Part shown: in pieces, positions 18,735 through 31,432 of the stretch
Layout: every line of letters begins with the position of its first letter
How positions within the stretch are numbered: position 1 is the stretch's first letter
NCBI RefSeq assembly: GCF_022374875.2
Contig: NZ_CP092427.2
Span: forward strand, 1 to 64,000
Direction: 5' to 3'
Length of the DNA stretch: 64,000 bases
From: Mycolicibacterium rufum
Lineage (GTDB): Bacteria > Actinomycetota > Actinomycetes > Mycobacteriales > Mycobacteriaceae
The notes under the pieces: model-generated
The model's input: only the letters and a program-made list of their open reading frames with translations
What the model was told of the DNA's origin: nothing
The model's database searches: none
Made by a program: the position numbers and the translations under genes

Positions 18735-19499
18735 CTAATTGAGCAAGAGCTTCCCTGGGCCCGGCCGTGCCGCACCGCGCACCGGGGCGCCGAAGCCGAC
18801 GAGGGCGTCGAGCACCGCCTGGGCGCGGCGCATGCTGACCATCTCGCTGGTGCCGGCCAGCACCGGGACCCGGGTGGCCGCGCCGACGGCCGCGACGCCG
18901 ACGGCATGCCACATCGCCGCGACAGGCATCGCGCCGTCGCTGACGGCCGCGAGCCGGTCGAACAGCGGCGCCAGGGCGCGGTGACTGCGATGGGCGACCC
19001 ACGTGGTCAGCGCCGCCTCGCTGGGCAGCGCGACGATCCCGTCGTCGATCACCGCGGCGCGGCCGTCGAACACCGGATCATCGGGCAGCGCGCGCAACGT
19101 CGGATCGGTGACGCCCACCCAGTCGATGGCGCCTTCGGAGTCGACGTGCGCCCACAGGTTCTCCGGTCCGGTGTCCCAGGCTCGGCCCTCGAGGGCGAGC
19201 AGCGGGATCACCCGGCCCACTACCACATGGGCGAAGGTCGCCGCGAGCTGCTGGGCGACCGCGGCGGGGCCGGCCGACTCGGCCAGCGCCGCGTCGAACA
19301 TGCGGGGCAGCCGATCGGTGCTCACCAGCTCGGCGAGCGGCCACCAGCGACGCCGGGAGAGGTCGCCCATCACTGCGACCCCGTACACCCGCGGGCACTC
19401 GCGGGACAGCTCGCGCAGCCGCCGGCTCGACTCGTGCACCGGGAGCGCGCGCCGGATCGACATGCTCGCGATGAGGGGATCGTCCACCAGGACCGTCAC
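18735..19499 (-). CDS. FhuF-like (ferric-siderophore reductase-type) protein lacking the iron-sulfur cysteines
   Basis: The 254-residue protein resembles the FhuF/siderophore-synthetase C-terminal fold in its middle (AATFAHVVVGRVIPLLALEG, then PENLWAHVDSEGAIDWVGVT). Real FhuF reductases end with a Cys-rich 2Fe-2S site; here the last 80 residues contain no Cys and the only Cys is near residue 35 (RECPRV). An IdeR-like box lies just upstream, so expression in low iron is likely. The reading as an iron-siderophore handling protein is therefore supported by regulation more than by catalytic residues. The gene is inserted between homologues of Rv1847 and Rv1846c. Confidence 0.55.
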   Translation of the reverse strand: MTVLVDDPLIASMSIRRALPVHESSRRLRELSRECPRVYGVAVMGDLSRRRWWPLAELVSTDRLPRMFDAALAESAGPAAVAQQLAATFAHVVVGRVIPLLALEGRAWDTGPENLWAHVDSEGAIDWVGVTDPTLRALPDDPVFDGRAAVIDDGIVALPSEAALTTWVAHRSHRALAPLFDRLAAVSDGAMPVAAMWHAVGVAAVGAATRVPVLAGTSEMVSMRRAQAVLDALVGFGAPVRGAARPGPGKLLLN

Positions 19500-19515
19500 G
19501 GCACCTCCTACATAG

Positions 19516-19534
19516 TTAGGTTAGCCTTACTATA
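19516..19534 (-). promoter_or_regulatory. IdeR/iron box upstream of the FhuF-like gene
   Basis: TTAGGTTAGCCTTACTATA matches the 19-bp mycobacterial IdeR consensus (TTAGGTTAGGCTAACCTAA) at 14 positions, with the left half-site perfect. It lies 17 bp upstream of the start codon, where bound IdeR-Fe would block transcription. Confidence 0.75.
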
Positions 19535-19730
19535 TCTATCGAATCGAAGGGGGTGGCCACCGGCTGTGACCGGACTCACAACACGCGAGGGCACCGCGTG
19601 CGGCCGTGCTGACGTTGGTCAACGCAGCGAACCGCGCCGGCCCGGCGTCGGTTCGCGGAAACGTGATACGACGCGCGGTAGTAATCCCGTAGTAGGCTTT
19701 GACACACCGCCGGTAGGAGAGAAACGGACC

Positions 19731-20147
19731 ATGGCCAAGCTGACACGGCTCGGAGAGCTCGAACGCTCCGTGATGGACCATCTGTGGTCCGCCGGCGAAC
19801 CGCAGACCGTGCGGCAGGTGCACGAAGCCCTGTCTGCGCAGCGCGAACTGGCCTACACGACGATCATGACCGTGCTGCAGCGGCTGGCCAAGAAGAACCT
19901 CGTGGTGCAACACCGCGACGACCGCGCCCACCGCTACGCGCCGATGCACGGACGCGATGAACTGGTCGCCGGCCTGATGGTCGACGCTCTGGACCAGGCC
20001 GCCGACTCGGGCAGCCGCGAAGCCGCGCTGGTGCATTTCGTCGAGCGCGTGGGCGCCGACGAGGCCGCCGCGCTGCGCCGCGCCTTGGCAGAACTCGAGG
20101 ACAAACACCGCGAGCATCGACCCGGTAGCGATCACGGCACTCGCTGA
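19731..20147 (+). CDS. blaI: BlaI-family winged-helix repressor
   Basis: I chose the ATG at 19731 (138 residues), which has an AGGAGAG about 9 bp upstream. The winged helix spans residues 5-70 (LGELERSVMDHLWSAGEPQT, YTTIMTVLQRLAKKNLV); the C-terminal helices dimerise. BlaI represses beta-lactam-responsive genes and in M. tuberculosis (Rv1846c) also respiration-linked genes. It forms a two-gene unit with the M56 peptidase gene 14 bp downstream. Two GTAGTA direct repeats lie at 19678-19694 before the gene, but I cannot show that they are its operator. Confidence 0.93.
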   Translation: MAKLTRLGELERSVMDHLWSAGEPQTVRQVHEALSAQRELAYTTIMTVLQRLAKKNLVVQHRDDRAHRYAPMHGRDELVAGLMVDALDQAADSGSREAALVHFVERVGADEAAALRRALAELEDKHREHRPGSDHGTR

Positions 20148-20161
20148 GAGACACTGACAGC

Positions 20162-21100
20162 GTGTCCGCGCTGGCCTTCACCACCGTCGCCCTGCTGCTG
20201 TCGGGGCCGGTGCCTGCCATCCTGGCCCGCGCGACGTGGCCGCTGCGCGCTCCCCGCGCCGCGATCGTGCTCTGGCAGTCGATCGCACTGGCCGCGGTGC
20301 TGTCCTTCTTCTCCGCGGGTATCGCGATCGCGAGCCGGCTCTTCGAACCCGGCCCGGACGGGCGTCCCACCGCGACGATCGTCACCGCCTACGACGATCT
20401 CGGGTGGGCGCTGTGGACCACCTACGTCATCGTGTTCGCGCTCACGCTCGTCGTCGGGGCCCGGCTGATCGGCTCCATCCTGCAGGTGGCGATCGCGACC
20501 CGTCGCCGCCGCGCCCACCACCGGATGATCGTCGACCTCGTCGGCGCGCACCCGACCCGGCCGCTGGCGGCCAGTGGCGTGCGCATCCTGCACGTCGAGC
20601 AGCCGCTGGCCTACTGCCTGCCCGGCGTGCGCAGCCGCGTCGTGGTGAGCGAGGGCGCGCTGAACACGCTGGCGGACAACGAGATCTCGGCCATCCTGTC
20701 CCACGAGCGGGCGCATCTGCGGGCCCGGCACGACCTGGTGCTCGAGATGTTCACCGCGGTGCACGCGGCGTTCCCCCGCATCGTGCGCAGCGGCCACGCC
20801 CTCAACGCGGTGCGGCTGCTCATCGAGGCGCTGGCCGACGACGCCGCGGTCCGCCACACCGGTCCCACTCCCCTGGCCCGTGCGCTGGTCGCCTGCGCGG
20901 CCGCGCACACCCCGCGCGGCGCGCTCGCGGCGGGCGGGCCCACCACCGTGGTCCGGGTGCGCCGGCTCGGTGGCGCGCCGAACAGCCGGGCGGTCGCCGC
21001 CTGCGCGTACGTCTGCGCCGCGACGGTATTGGTGTTGCCGACCGTCGCGCTGGCGGTGCCCTGGCTGACCGAGCTGCATCGTCTGTTCAGCGCGCTCTAG
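20162..21100 (+). CDS. blaR: M56-family (BlaR1-type) membrane zinc peptidase without a sensor domain
   Basis: The 312-residue membrane protein has N-terminal and C-terminal hydrophobic helices and a cytosolic HERAH zinc motif (His181, Glu182, His185) in SAILSHERAHLRARHD. In BlaR1 such a domain cleaves BlaI after antibiotic binding, but that needs a C-terminal penicillin-binding sensor. Here the chain stops about 20 residues after the last membrane helix, so no sensor is encoded. This matches Rv1845c. The GTG start is 14 bp after blaI. Confidence 0.88.
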   Translation: MSALAFTTVALLLSGPVPAILARATWPLRAPRAAIVLWQSIALAAVLSFFSAGIAIASRLFEPGPDGRPTATIVTAYDDLGWALWTTYVIVFALTLVVGARLIGSILQVAIATRRRRAHHRMIVDLVGAHPTRPLAASGVRILHVEQPLAYCLPGVRSRVVVSEGALNTLADNEISAILSHERAHLRARHDLVLEMFTAVHAAFPRIVRSGHALNAVRLLIEALADDAAVRHTGPTPLARALVACAAAHTPRGALAAGGPTTVVRVRRLGGAPNSRAVAACAYVCAATVLVLPTVALAVPWLTELHRLFSAL

Positions 21101-21143
21101 ACCCGTCTCCACCGCCACAACCGCACAACGAAAGGCTGTCCGC

Positions 21144-22604
21144 ATGACCGACTCCGCCACCTCCACGACCGGTACCGCGCAGATCGGCGTCACCGGCCTC
21201 GCGGTCATGGGATCGAACCTCGCGCGCAACTTCGCCCGACACGGCTACACCGTCGCCCTGCACAATCGCTCGATCGCCAAGACCGACGCGCTGCTGGCCG
21301 AGCACGGATCGGACGGCTCGTTCGTGCGTAGCGAGACCATCGCCGAGTTCCTCGATGCCCTCGAGAAGCCGCGGCGGGTGATCATCATGGTCAAGGCCGG
21401 CGATCCGACCGACGCGGTGATCAACGAACTCGCCGACGCGATGGAAGAGGGCGACATCATCATCGACGGCGGCAACGCGTTGTACACCGACACGATCCGC
21501 CGGGAGAAGGCGATTCGCGAGCGCGGCCTGCACTTCGTGGGCGCCGGCATCTCCGGCGGTGAGGAAGGCGCACTGAACGGGCCCTCGATCATGCCGGGAG
21601 GTCCCGCCGAGTCGTACAAGAGCCTGGGCCCGCTGCTCGAGGAGATCTCCGCGCACGTCGACGGCGTGCCGTGCTGTACGCACATCGGGCCCGACGGCGC
21701 CGGGCACTTCGTGAAGATGGTGCACAACGGTATCGAGTACTCCGACATGCAGCTCATCGGCGAGGCCTACCAGCTGCTGCGCGACGGGCTGGGCAAGACC
21801 GCCCCCGAGATCGCCGACATCTTCGCCGAGTGGAACAACGGGGACCTGGACAGCTTCCTGATCGAGATCACCGCGCAGGTGCTCCGGCAGACCGACGCCA
21901 AGACCGGCACGCCGCTGGTCGACGTCATCCTCGACGAGGCCGAGCAGAAGGGCACCGGTCGCTGGACGGTGAAGTCGGCGCTCGATCTCGGCGTCCCGGT
22001 GACGGGTATCGCGGAGGCCGTGTTCGCCCGGGCGCTGTCGGGTTCGGTGGCCCAGCGCAAGGCCACCACCGGCCTGGCCTCCGGCGACCTCGGCGAAAAG
22101 CCAACGGACGCCGCGCAATTCATCGACGACGTCAGCAAGGCCCTGTATGCCTCGAAGATCATCGCCTATGCGCAGGGCTTCAACCAGATCCAGGCCGGCA
22201 GCGCCGAATACGACTGGAACATCGCCCCCGGCGACATGGCGAGAATCTGGCGCGGCGGCTGCATCATCCGCGCCAAGTTCCTCAACCGGATCACCGAGGC
22301 GTTCGACGAGAACCCGGACCTGCCCACGCTGATCTCCGCCCCCTACTTCCGGGAGGCCATCGAATCGGGCATCGACAGCTGGCGGCGCGTCGTCGTCACC
22401 GCCACCCGGCTGGGCATCCCGATCCCCGGCTTCGCCTCGGCGCTGTCCTACTACGACGCGCTGCGCACCGAGCGGCTGCCCGCCGCGCTGACCCAGGGCC
22501 TGCGCGACTTCTTCGGCGCCCACACCTACGGCCGCATCGACGACGATCCGGCCAAGCGGTTCCACACGCTGTGGAGCGGCGACCGCAGCGAGATCGAGGC
22601 CTGA
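21144..22604 (+). CDS. gnd: 6-phosphogluconate dehydrogenase, NADP-type
   Basis: The 486-residue long-form 6PGDH starts with a Rossmann loop GVTGLAVMGSNLARNFARHG. It shows the substrate motifs IIDGGNALYTDT, GAGISGGEEGALNGPSIMPG, and the catalytic HFVKMVHNGIEYSDMQLIGE (Lys and His-Asn). The C-terminal RTERLPAALTQGLRDFFGAH is intact. It decarboxylates 6-phosphogluconate to ribulose-5-P in the oxidative pentose phosphate pathway. GAAAGG precedes the ATG. Position equals gnd1 (Rv1844c). Confidence 0.97.
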   Translation: MTDSATSTTGTAQIGVTGLAVMGSNLARNFARHGYTVALHNRSIAKTDALLAEHGSDGSFVRSETIAEFLDALEKPRRVIIMVKAGDPTDAVINELADAMEEGDIIIDGGNALYTDTIRREKAIRERGLHFVGAGISGGEEGALNGPSIMPGGPAESYKSLGPLLEEISAHVDGVPCCTHIGPDGAGHFVKMVHNGIEYSDMQLIGEAYQLLRDGLGKTAPEIADIFAEWNNGDLDSFLIEITAQVLRQTDAKTGTPLVDVILDEAEQKGTGRWTVKSALDLGVPVTGIAEAVFARALSGSVAQRKATTGLASGDLGEKPTDAAQFIDDVSKALYASKIIAYAQGFNQIQAGSAEYDWNIAPGDMARIWRGGCIIRAKFLNRITEAFDENPDLPTLISAPYFREAIESGIDSWRRVVVTATRLGIPIPGFASALSYYDALRTERLPAALTQGLRDFFGAHTYGRIDDDPAKRFHTLWSGDRSEIEA

Positions 22605-22626
22605 CCCCGCGCCCGACGGAACCTGG

Positions 22627-22684
22627 CGAGCAGACGCGAACTCCGGCGTGTCGCGGCCGTGTCGGGCGAGTTCGCGTCTGCTCG
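22627..22684. repeat. 17-bp perfect inverted repeat between gnd and guaB1
   Basis: CGAGCAGACGCGAACTC (22627-22643) and its exact reverse complement (22668-22684) flank a 24-nt GC-rich loop. It follows the gnd stop by 22 bp and could end gnd transcription. It may also be a dispersed palindromic element, since similar GAGCAGACGC-containing intergenic sequences are familiar from mycobacteria. There is no T-run. Confidence 0.7.
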
Positions 22685-22702
22685 GCGAGAAACGTGGCCC
22701 AC

Positions 22703-25148
<2,446 letters not shown>

Positions 25149-25156
<8 letters not shown>

Positions 25157-26681
25157 CGCGCACGCTCCACGCGCCGAGCAGCGCGGTGGGCACCGCCGCG
25201 AACACCAGCAGCGCTGCGGCGTACGGCGCAGCGGCGGCGTAGTCGCTCACCGAGCTGTAGCCCCACAGCCGGGTGGCGAGCGTGTCGGTGCCCGTGGGGT
25301 GTAGCAGCAGCGTCACCGGCAGTTCCTTCATGCACGTCAACAGCACCATCGCGGCACCGGCGGCGATACCGGGCAGCGCCACGCGGGCGGTCACCGCGGT
25401 GAACGCCCGCACCGGCGAACGGCCGAGCGACCGCGCCACCTCCTCGAGCCGGATCGGCGCCGACTCCACCGCGGCCCGCACGGACCCGACCGCCAACGGC
25501 ACGAACAGCACCGTATAGGCCAGGATCAGCAGCGGTTCGCGCTGATAGATCGGGCGCAGCAGCAGGACCCCCAGCGACACCATCGAGATCGCGATCACGA
25601 TCGCCGGAAGGCCGTGCGCCACATAGCTCGCGCCCTCAAGTGCCCGCGTCGCGGGGTCGCGGTGCCGGGCCGCCAGCACCCCCAGCGGCAGCGCCGCAGC
25701 GGTCGAGACCAGCGCGGCCGCCGCCGACAACCACAGCGTCGACCCCAGCGCGTCCAGCCACTGGCCGGCGTCCCACCGCCCGCCGGCCGTGGCGAGCCAG
25801 TCCACCAGCGCGGCGCCGGGCACCACCACCGCGGCCGCGAGCACGACCACGGGAAGCCCCAGCGTCGGCCCCCACCACGGGCCGAGCCGGTTGACCGGTG
25901 CCGGCCGGGGTGCGCCCGACCCCACCCGCGCCGCCGCCGCCCGGCCCCGGACGATGTGCTCGGCGGCGACGAGGGCCACCGCGAACAGCATGAGCACCAG
26001 CGACAGCACCGCGGCCCGCGACGGGTTGAACCCCGACCGGTAGGCGCCGTAGATCACCCAGGTGAACGCCTCGAAGCGCATCGCAGCCACCGCGCCGAAA
26101 TCGCTGAGCACGTACAGCGCCACCAGCAGCGCGCCAGCTGCGATCGCGGCGCGCGCCTGCCGCAGCGTCACCCCGAACAGCACCGCCCAGCCGCCCCGGC
26201 CCAGCGAGCGGGCCACCTCCTCCTGCGCCGGATCGACCCGGGCCAGCGCCGCCGTCGTCGTCAGCAGCACCAGCGGATAGCTGACCAGCGTCAGCACCAG
26301 CACCGCTCCCCAGAACCCGGCCACCGACGGCACCGCCGACACCCACAGGTAGGCCAGCAGATAGCTCGGCATGGCCAGCGGAAGCGTCAGCGCGACGCTC
26401 CACACCCGCCGGCCGGGCAGGTCGGTCCGGGTGAGCAGCACCGCCAGCGTCACGCCGAGCACCACGCACGCCGCCGTCACCGTCACCACGAGCAGCAGCG
26501 ACCGGCCGACCAGCGCCGCGGTGCGCGGCTGCATCACCTCGGCGACCACCGCCGACCAGCCCCGCGACAGCGCCCGGTCGCCGAGGTACACCAGGGGGAT
26601 CAGCGTCGCCGCGACCACCAGGGCGGCCGGCAGCACCAGCAGCGCCGGCGGTCGGCGCGCCGTCCCGGCCGAGCCGCTCAC
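25149..26681 (-). CDS. ABC transporter permease, FbpB-type, two fused membrane domains
   Basis: The 510-residue protein holds two copies of the binding-protein-dependent permease domain, each with an EAA-type loop: QEEVARSLGRGG near residue 165 and LEEVARSLGRSP near 415. About twelve hydrophobic segments are visible. This fused layout is usual for ferric-iron FbpB/SfuB systems. The GTG start is 2 bp after the stop of the binding-protein gene and the end overlaps the ATPase by 8 bp, so the three are one operon. Confidence 0.88.
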
Positions 26682-26683
26682 CC

Positions 26684-27736
26684 TCAGTTGGTCAGCAGGC
26701 CGGTCTCGACGAGGAGCTCCTGCGTCGTCTCGATGTCGTCCAGTTGCGACAGGTCGACGGCGGGCGGACGCAGATCGCTCAGCGGCGGCATCTGCGCCGT
26801 CGGAGCCACCCCGGCCGCCAGCGGATACTCCGCGGTCTCCTCGGCGAAGTACCGCTGCGCCGACTCGCCCACCAGATAGGCCGCGAAAGCGTGTGCGTCT
26901 GCGGGATTCGGCGCCGCCTTGAGCACGCCGACACCGGCGACGTTGACCAGTCCGCCGGGATCACCGGCCGCCATGAACCTGTTCTGCGCGGTCACCGCGT
27001 CCTCGCCCTTGGCGTTGATCAGCTCGTAGAGGTAGTAGTGGTTGACCAGGCCGAGCGGGATCTGGCCCGAGTCGACCGCGTCCCGCACCGCGACATTGTT
27101 CTCGAACGCCTTGGGGTCCTGGGCCTTGAACGCGCGCAGCCACTGCGCGGCACCGTCCTCGCCCCGCACCACCCGCAATCCCGTCACGAACGCCTGCCAC
27201 GATGCGTTGCTCGGCGCGAACCCGATCTTGCCCTTCCACTGCGGGGCGAGCAGGCCGTCGATGGTGTCCGGCGGGGTGGGCGCCAGCGTCGGGTTGTAGA
27301 CCACCACCCGTGCCCGGCCCGAGACCCCAACCCAGGTGCCGTCGGCCGCGGCGTACTGCGCGGGAACCGCCTGCAGGGTCTCGGCGTCCACCGGCGCCAG
27401 CAACCCCGCCTTGGACACCGCGCCCAGCGCGCCCGCGTCCTGGGAGAGGAACACGTCGGCCGGCGACTTGTCGCCCTCGGTGATGAGTTGGGCGGCCATC
27501 TCGCCCGACCCGGCGTAGCGGGTCTCCACCTCGATGCCGGTGTCGGCGGTGAACTGTTTGATCAGCGGCGCCACCAGTTCCTCACTGCGCCCCGAGTAGA
27601 CGACGACCTTGTCGGCGTCGTCGGTGCGGGTCTCCGAACCGCACGCGGACAGCGCCAGCAGCGCGGCGACGGCGCCGATCGCGCCGGCCCAGCGGGACGT
27701 TCTCGGACGTGTCACCGACATCGACTTCAGGGGCAT
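26684..27736 (-). CDS. Iron ABC transporter substrate-binding lipoprotein, FbpA/FutA-type
   Basis: From the ATG at 27736 the product is 350 residues with a lipoprotein signal ending at LLALSAC/GS, so it would be anchored on the outer face of the membrane. The mature part begins KVVVYSGRSEELVAPLIKQF, the hallmark of FbpA-like ferric-binding proteins, with YAGSGEMAAQL and a Tyr-rich segment LVNHYYLYELINAK that could ligate iron. An upstream start would lie past the IdeR box, so it was rejected. It is the first gene of the operon and diverges from the CNNM genes. Confidence 0.88.
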   Translation of the reverse strand: MPLKSMSVTRPRTSRWAGAIGAVAALLALSACGSETRTDDADKVVVYSGRSEELVAPLIKQFTADTGIEVETRYAGSGEMAAQLITEGDKSPADVFLSQDAGALGAVSKAGLLAPVDAETLQAVPAQYAAADGTWVGVSGRARVVVYNPTLAPTPPDTIDGLLAPQWKGKIGFAPSNASWQAFVTGLRVVRGEDGAAQWLRAFKAQDPKAFENNVAVRDAVDSGQIPLGLVNHYYLYELINAKGEDAVTAQNRFMAAGDPGGLVNVAGVGVLKAAPNPADAHAFAAYLVGESAQRYFAEETAEYPLAAGVAPTAQMPPLSDLRPPAVDLSQLDDIETTQELLVETGLLTN

Positions 27737-27784
27737 GAGGAGCGGTCCGCCTTTCGTGATCGTGATCTGCAACCTACCACCACG

Positions 27785-27803
27785 TGAGGTTAGCCTAACT
27801 AAA
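27785..27803 (-). promoter_or_regulatory. IdeR/iron box upstream of the ABC iron operon
   Basis: TGAGGTTAGCCTAACTAAA matches the 19-bp IdeR consensus at 15 positions and includes the palindromic core AGGTTAGCCTAACT. It is 49 bp upstream of the lipoprotein start. It could also touch the divergent promoter at 27839. Confidence 0.82.
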
Positions 27804-27838
27804 GGTCTTCCGTGGCGGCCGGGGGCCTGTCCGTCGGC

Positions 27839-27844
27839 TAGCAT
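27839..27844 (+). promoter_or_regulatory. Predicted -10 element before the small leader ORF and CNNM genes
   Basis: TAGCAT fits TANNNT. The predicted transcript would begin near 27851 and carry an AAAGGGA ribosome-binding site before the GTG at 27881. Confidence 0.45.
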
Positions 27845-27880
27845 TGCGGTCACCGTTGTCACTCAGCCGAAAGGGATCAG

Positions 27881-28026
27881 GTGCCGCAGGCACTGGATGG
27901 AGGCCCATCCGCGCCGGCCACACTCGCCGAGCGGCCCGACCACGAGCCCGCCGAGACCGAGCCCTCCTCTAGTCCGCCGGGCCTCGAGCCCGGCGCCTCC
28001 CCCGCTGCCGTCCCGGGAGCGATCCG

Positions 28027-28030
<4 letters not shown>
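27881..28030 (+). CDS. Possible 49-residue leader ORF coupled to the CNNM gene
   Basis: A GTG with AAAGGGA upstream opens a 49-codon frame rich in Pro, Ala and Glu ([11 protein letters not shown] at the start, GAIR at the end). Its TGA overlaps the ATG of the next gene (ATGA), the arrangement used for translational coupling throughout this window. The third codon positions are mostly G or C, as in real genes here. I recognise no homologue. It may be a true small protein, a regulatory leader peptide, or chance. Confidence 0.45.
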
Positions 28031-29420
<1,390 letters not shown>

Positions 29421-29421
<1 letters not shown>

Positions 29422-30482
29422 TGGGCGACATCTTCGGCGTGCTGCTGACCTTCGTGCTGTTGGGAGCCAACGCGTTCTTCGTCGCCTCGGAGTTCGCGCT
29501 GATCTCCGCGCGCCGCGACCGCCTCGAGGCGCTCGCCGAGCAGGGTAAGAACAGTGCGGTCACCGTGATCAGGGCCGGCGAGAACCTGTCGTTGATGCTG
29601 GCCGGCGCCCAGCTGGGCATCACGGTCTGCTCGATCCTGCTGGGCCGCGTCGCCGAACCCGCGGTGGCGCATCTGCTGGAGAAGCCGTTCGAGCTGTTCG
29701 GCATCCCCGATGCGCTGCTGCACACGGTGTCGTTCCTGGTGGCGCTGTCCATCGTGGTGACGCTGCACGTGCTGCTCGGCGAGATGGTGCCCAAGAACAT
29801 CGCGATCGCCGGGCCGGAGTCGACGGCGATGCTGCTGATCCCGGTGTACCTGGTCTACATCCGCGCCGCGCGGCCGTTCATCGCGTTCTACAACTGGTGC
29901 GCCAACACCACGCTGCGGACCTTCGGCGTGGAGCCCAAGGACGAACTCGACGTCACCGTGTCGACGGTCGAGCTGTCGGAGATGATCGCCGAATCACTGT
30001 CGGAGGGGTTGCTCGACCCCGAGGAGCACAGCCGGCTGACCCGGGCGCTGCAGATCCGCAACCGCGTGGTCGACGACGTCGCGCTGCCGCTGCACCAGAT
30101 CCGGGCGGTGCAGGCGGCGCGCACCGGCGCCGGGCCGACGATCGGCGCCCTCGAGGAAGCGCTCAAGGAGACCGGGTACTCCCGGTTCCCGGTGGCCGAC
30201 CCGTCCGGCGCCTACGCCGGTTACCTGCACATCAAGGACGTGCTCCCCCTGCTCGACGGCCCGCACGACGATTCCGTGGTGCTCGAGTCGTCGATGGTGC
30301 GGCCGCTGCCGCGGGTGCCGGCCTCGCTGCCGCTGCCCGACGCGCTGACCCGGCTGCGTCGCACCAACAGCCACCTGGCCCTGGTCACCGCGGGCGACGG
30401 CAGCGTCACCGCGATGGTCGCGCTGGAAGACCTCGTCGAAGATCTGGTGGGCACCGTCCGCGACGGCACCCACCGTGTCTGA
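29421..30482 (+). CDS. Second CNNM/CBS membrane protein (Rv1841c-like)
   Basis: The start is the ATG at 29421, which shares one base with the previous stop (TGATG). The 353-residue protein has the CNNM domain (GANAFFVASEFALISARRDR, GAQLGITVCSILLGRVAEP, LLGEMVPKNIAIAGP) and a CBS pair (IRAVQAARTGAGPTIGA, SRFPVADPSGAYAGYLHIKD). It lacks the C-terminal CorC_HlyC domain of its partner. Likely role: magnesium or cobalt homeostasis in the cytoplasmic membrane with the upstream gene product. Confidence 0.9.
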
Positions 30483-31365
30483 GCCCGCCTGGATCGATCA
30501 GGCCGACGCGCACCGCGCCCGCGCCGACGCATTGCTCGCCCCGCACGTCGAACGCCGCCGCGCGGGCCGGCCCCACCCGGTGTTCGACTTCCTGTTCACC
30601 TACTACAGCTGCCGGCCGCGGGCACTGCGTGTCTGGCATCCCGGCTACGGGGTGGTGCTCGACGGGGACGCCGCGCAGGAGTACCTGACCCGGACGGGCT
30701 ATCGCCGCGCCGGGGCCGGCGTCACCGTCAGCGACGAGCATCTGCGCGCCCGGCTGGGCACTGTGACGTTCATCGCGGACCTGCTGGCGGCCACCGCGGC
30801 GCGCCCGGCCCGCTTCAGCTGCTTCGGCATGCACGAGTGGGCGATGGTCTACCGCACCGATCAGGTGCGCCACGGCGCGGTGCCGCTGCGCCTCGGGGCG
30901 GCGGGCACCGATGCGGTGGTCGAGTCGATTCCCCTGCGCTGCAGTCACTTCGACGCCTACCGCTTCTTCACCGAACCGGCCGCGGCCCGCAATGCCCGAC
31001 CGCTGACACGGCAGACGCAGACGGCCGAGGAGCAACCGGGGTGCGTGCACGCCGGGATGGATCTCTACAAGTGGGCCTTCAAGCTGGGCCCGTTGATCGA
31101 ATCCTCGCTCGTTCTGGATTGTTTCGAGCTCGCCCTGGACGCCCGCATCCTCGACATGCGTGCCAGCCCGTACGATCTGCGGGAGTTCGGCTTCGCGCCG
31201 ATCACCGTCGAAACGCCGGATGGCCGAAGGGAATACGCGGCGGCCCAGGAGGCCCTCAGCGTCCGGGCGGCCCCGCTGCGGTCGAGTCTCCTGCAGGTGT
31301 GCGCCGGATTGCGCGACGCCGGCCGGCGAAGTGGGCCGGGAATCACCGCGTTTACCGGCGGGTAA
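30475..31365 (+). CDS. Conserved actinobacterial protein, sometimes labelled 3-methyladenine DNA glycosylase
   Basis: The 296-residue protein starts at a GTG that overlaps the CNNM stop by 8 bp, so it is in the same operon. It contains [20 protein letters not shown] and [20 protein letters not shown] recall similar actinobacterial proteins carrying a 3-methyladenine DNA glycosylase label, but I see no helix-hairpin-helix/GPD motif that would prove it. Cys and His are unusually frequent in the centre ([17 protein letters not shown]), which might bind metal. Function should be treated as unknown. Confidence 0.6.
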   Translation: MSEPAWIDQADAHRARADALLAPHVERRRAGRPHPVFDFLFTYYSCRPRALRVWHPGYGVVLDGDAAQEYLTRTGYRRAGAGVTVSDEHLRARLGTVTFIADLLAATAARPARFSCFGMHEWAMVYRTDQVRHGAVPLRLGAAGTDAVVESIPLRCSHFDAYRFFTEPAAARNARPLTRQTQTAEEQPGCVHAGMDLYKWAFKLGPLIESSLVLDCFELALDARILDMRASPYDLREFGFAPITVETPDGRREYAAAQEALSVRAAPLRSSLLQVCAGLRDAGRRSGPGITAFTGG

Positions 31366-31372
31366 ACTGATC

Positions 31373-31378
31373 CGACGG
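31373..31378 (+). promoter_or_regulatory. Predicted -10 element for glcB
   Basis: TAAACT fits TANNNT and lies about 55 bp upstream of the glcB ATG. No clear -35 sequence was seen. Confidence 0.4.
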
Positions 31379-31432
31379 ATTTCACGACAGGCAACGCTCG
31401 GGCCGAGCGCATGTGCCGGCGAGGGAGGAATC

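Noticed and set aside
19678..19694. Two GTAGTA direct repeats before blaI, considered as a BlaI operator
   Set aside because: BlaI sites are expected to be dyads, and I could not find an inverted partner; not listed as an operator.
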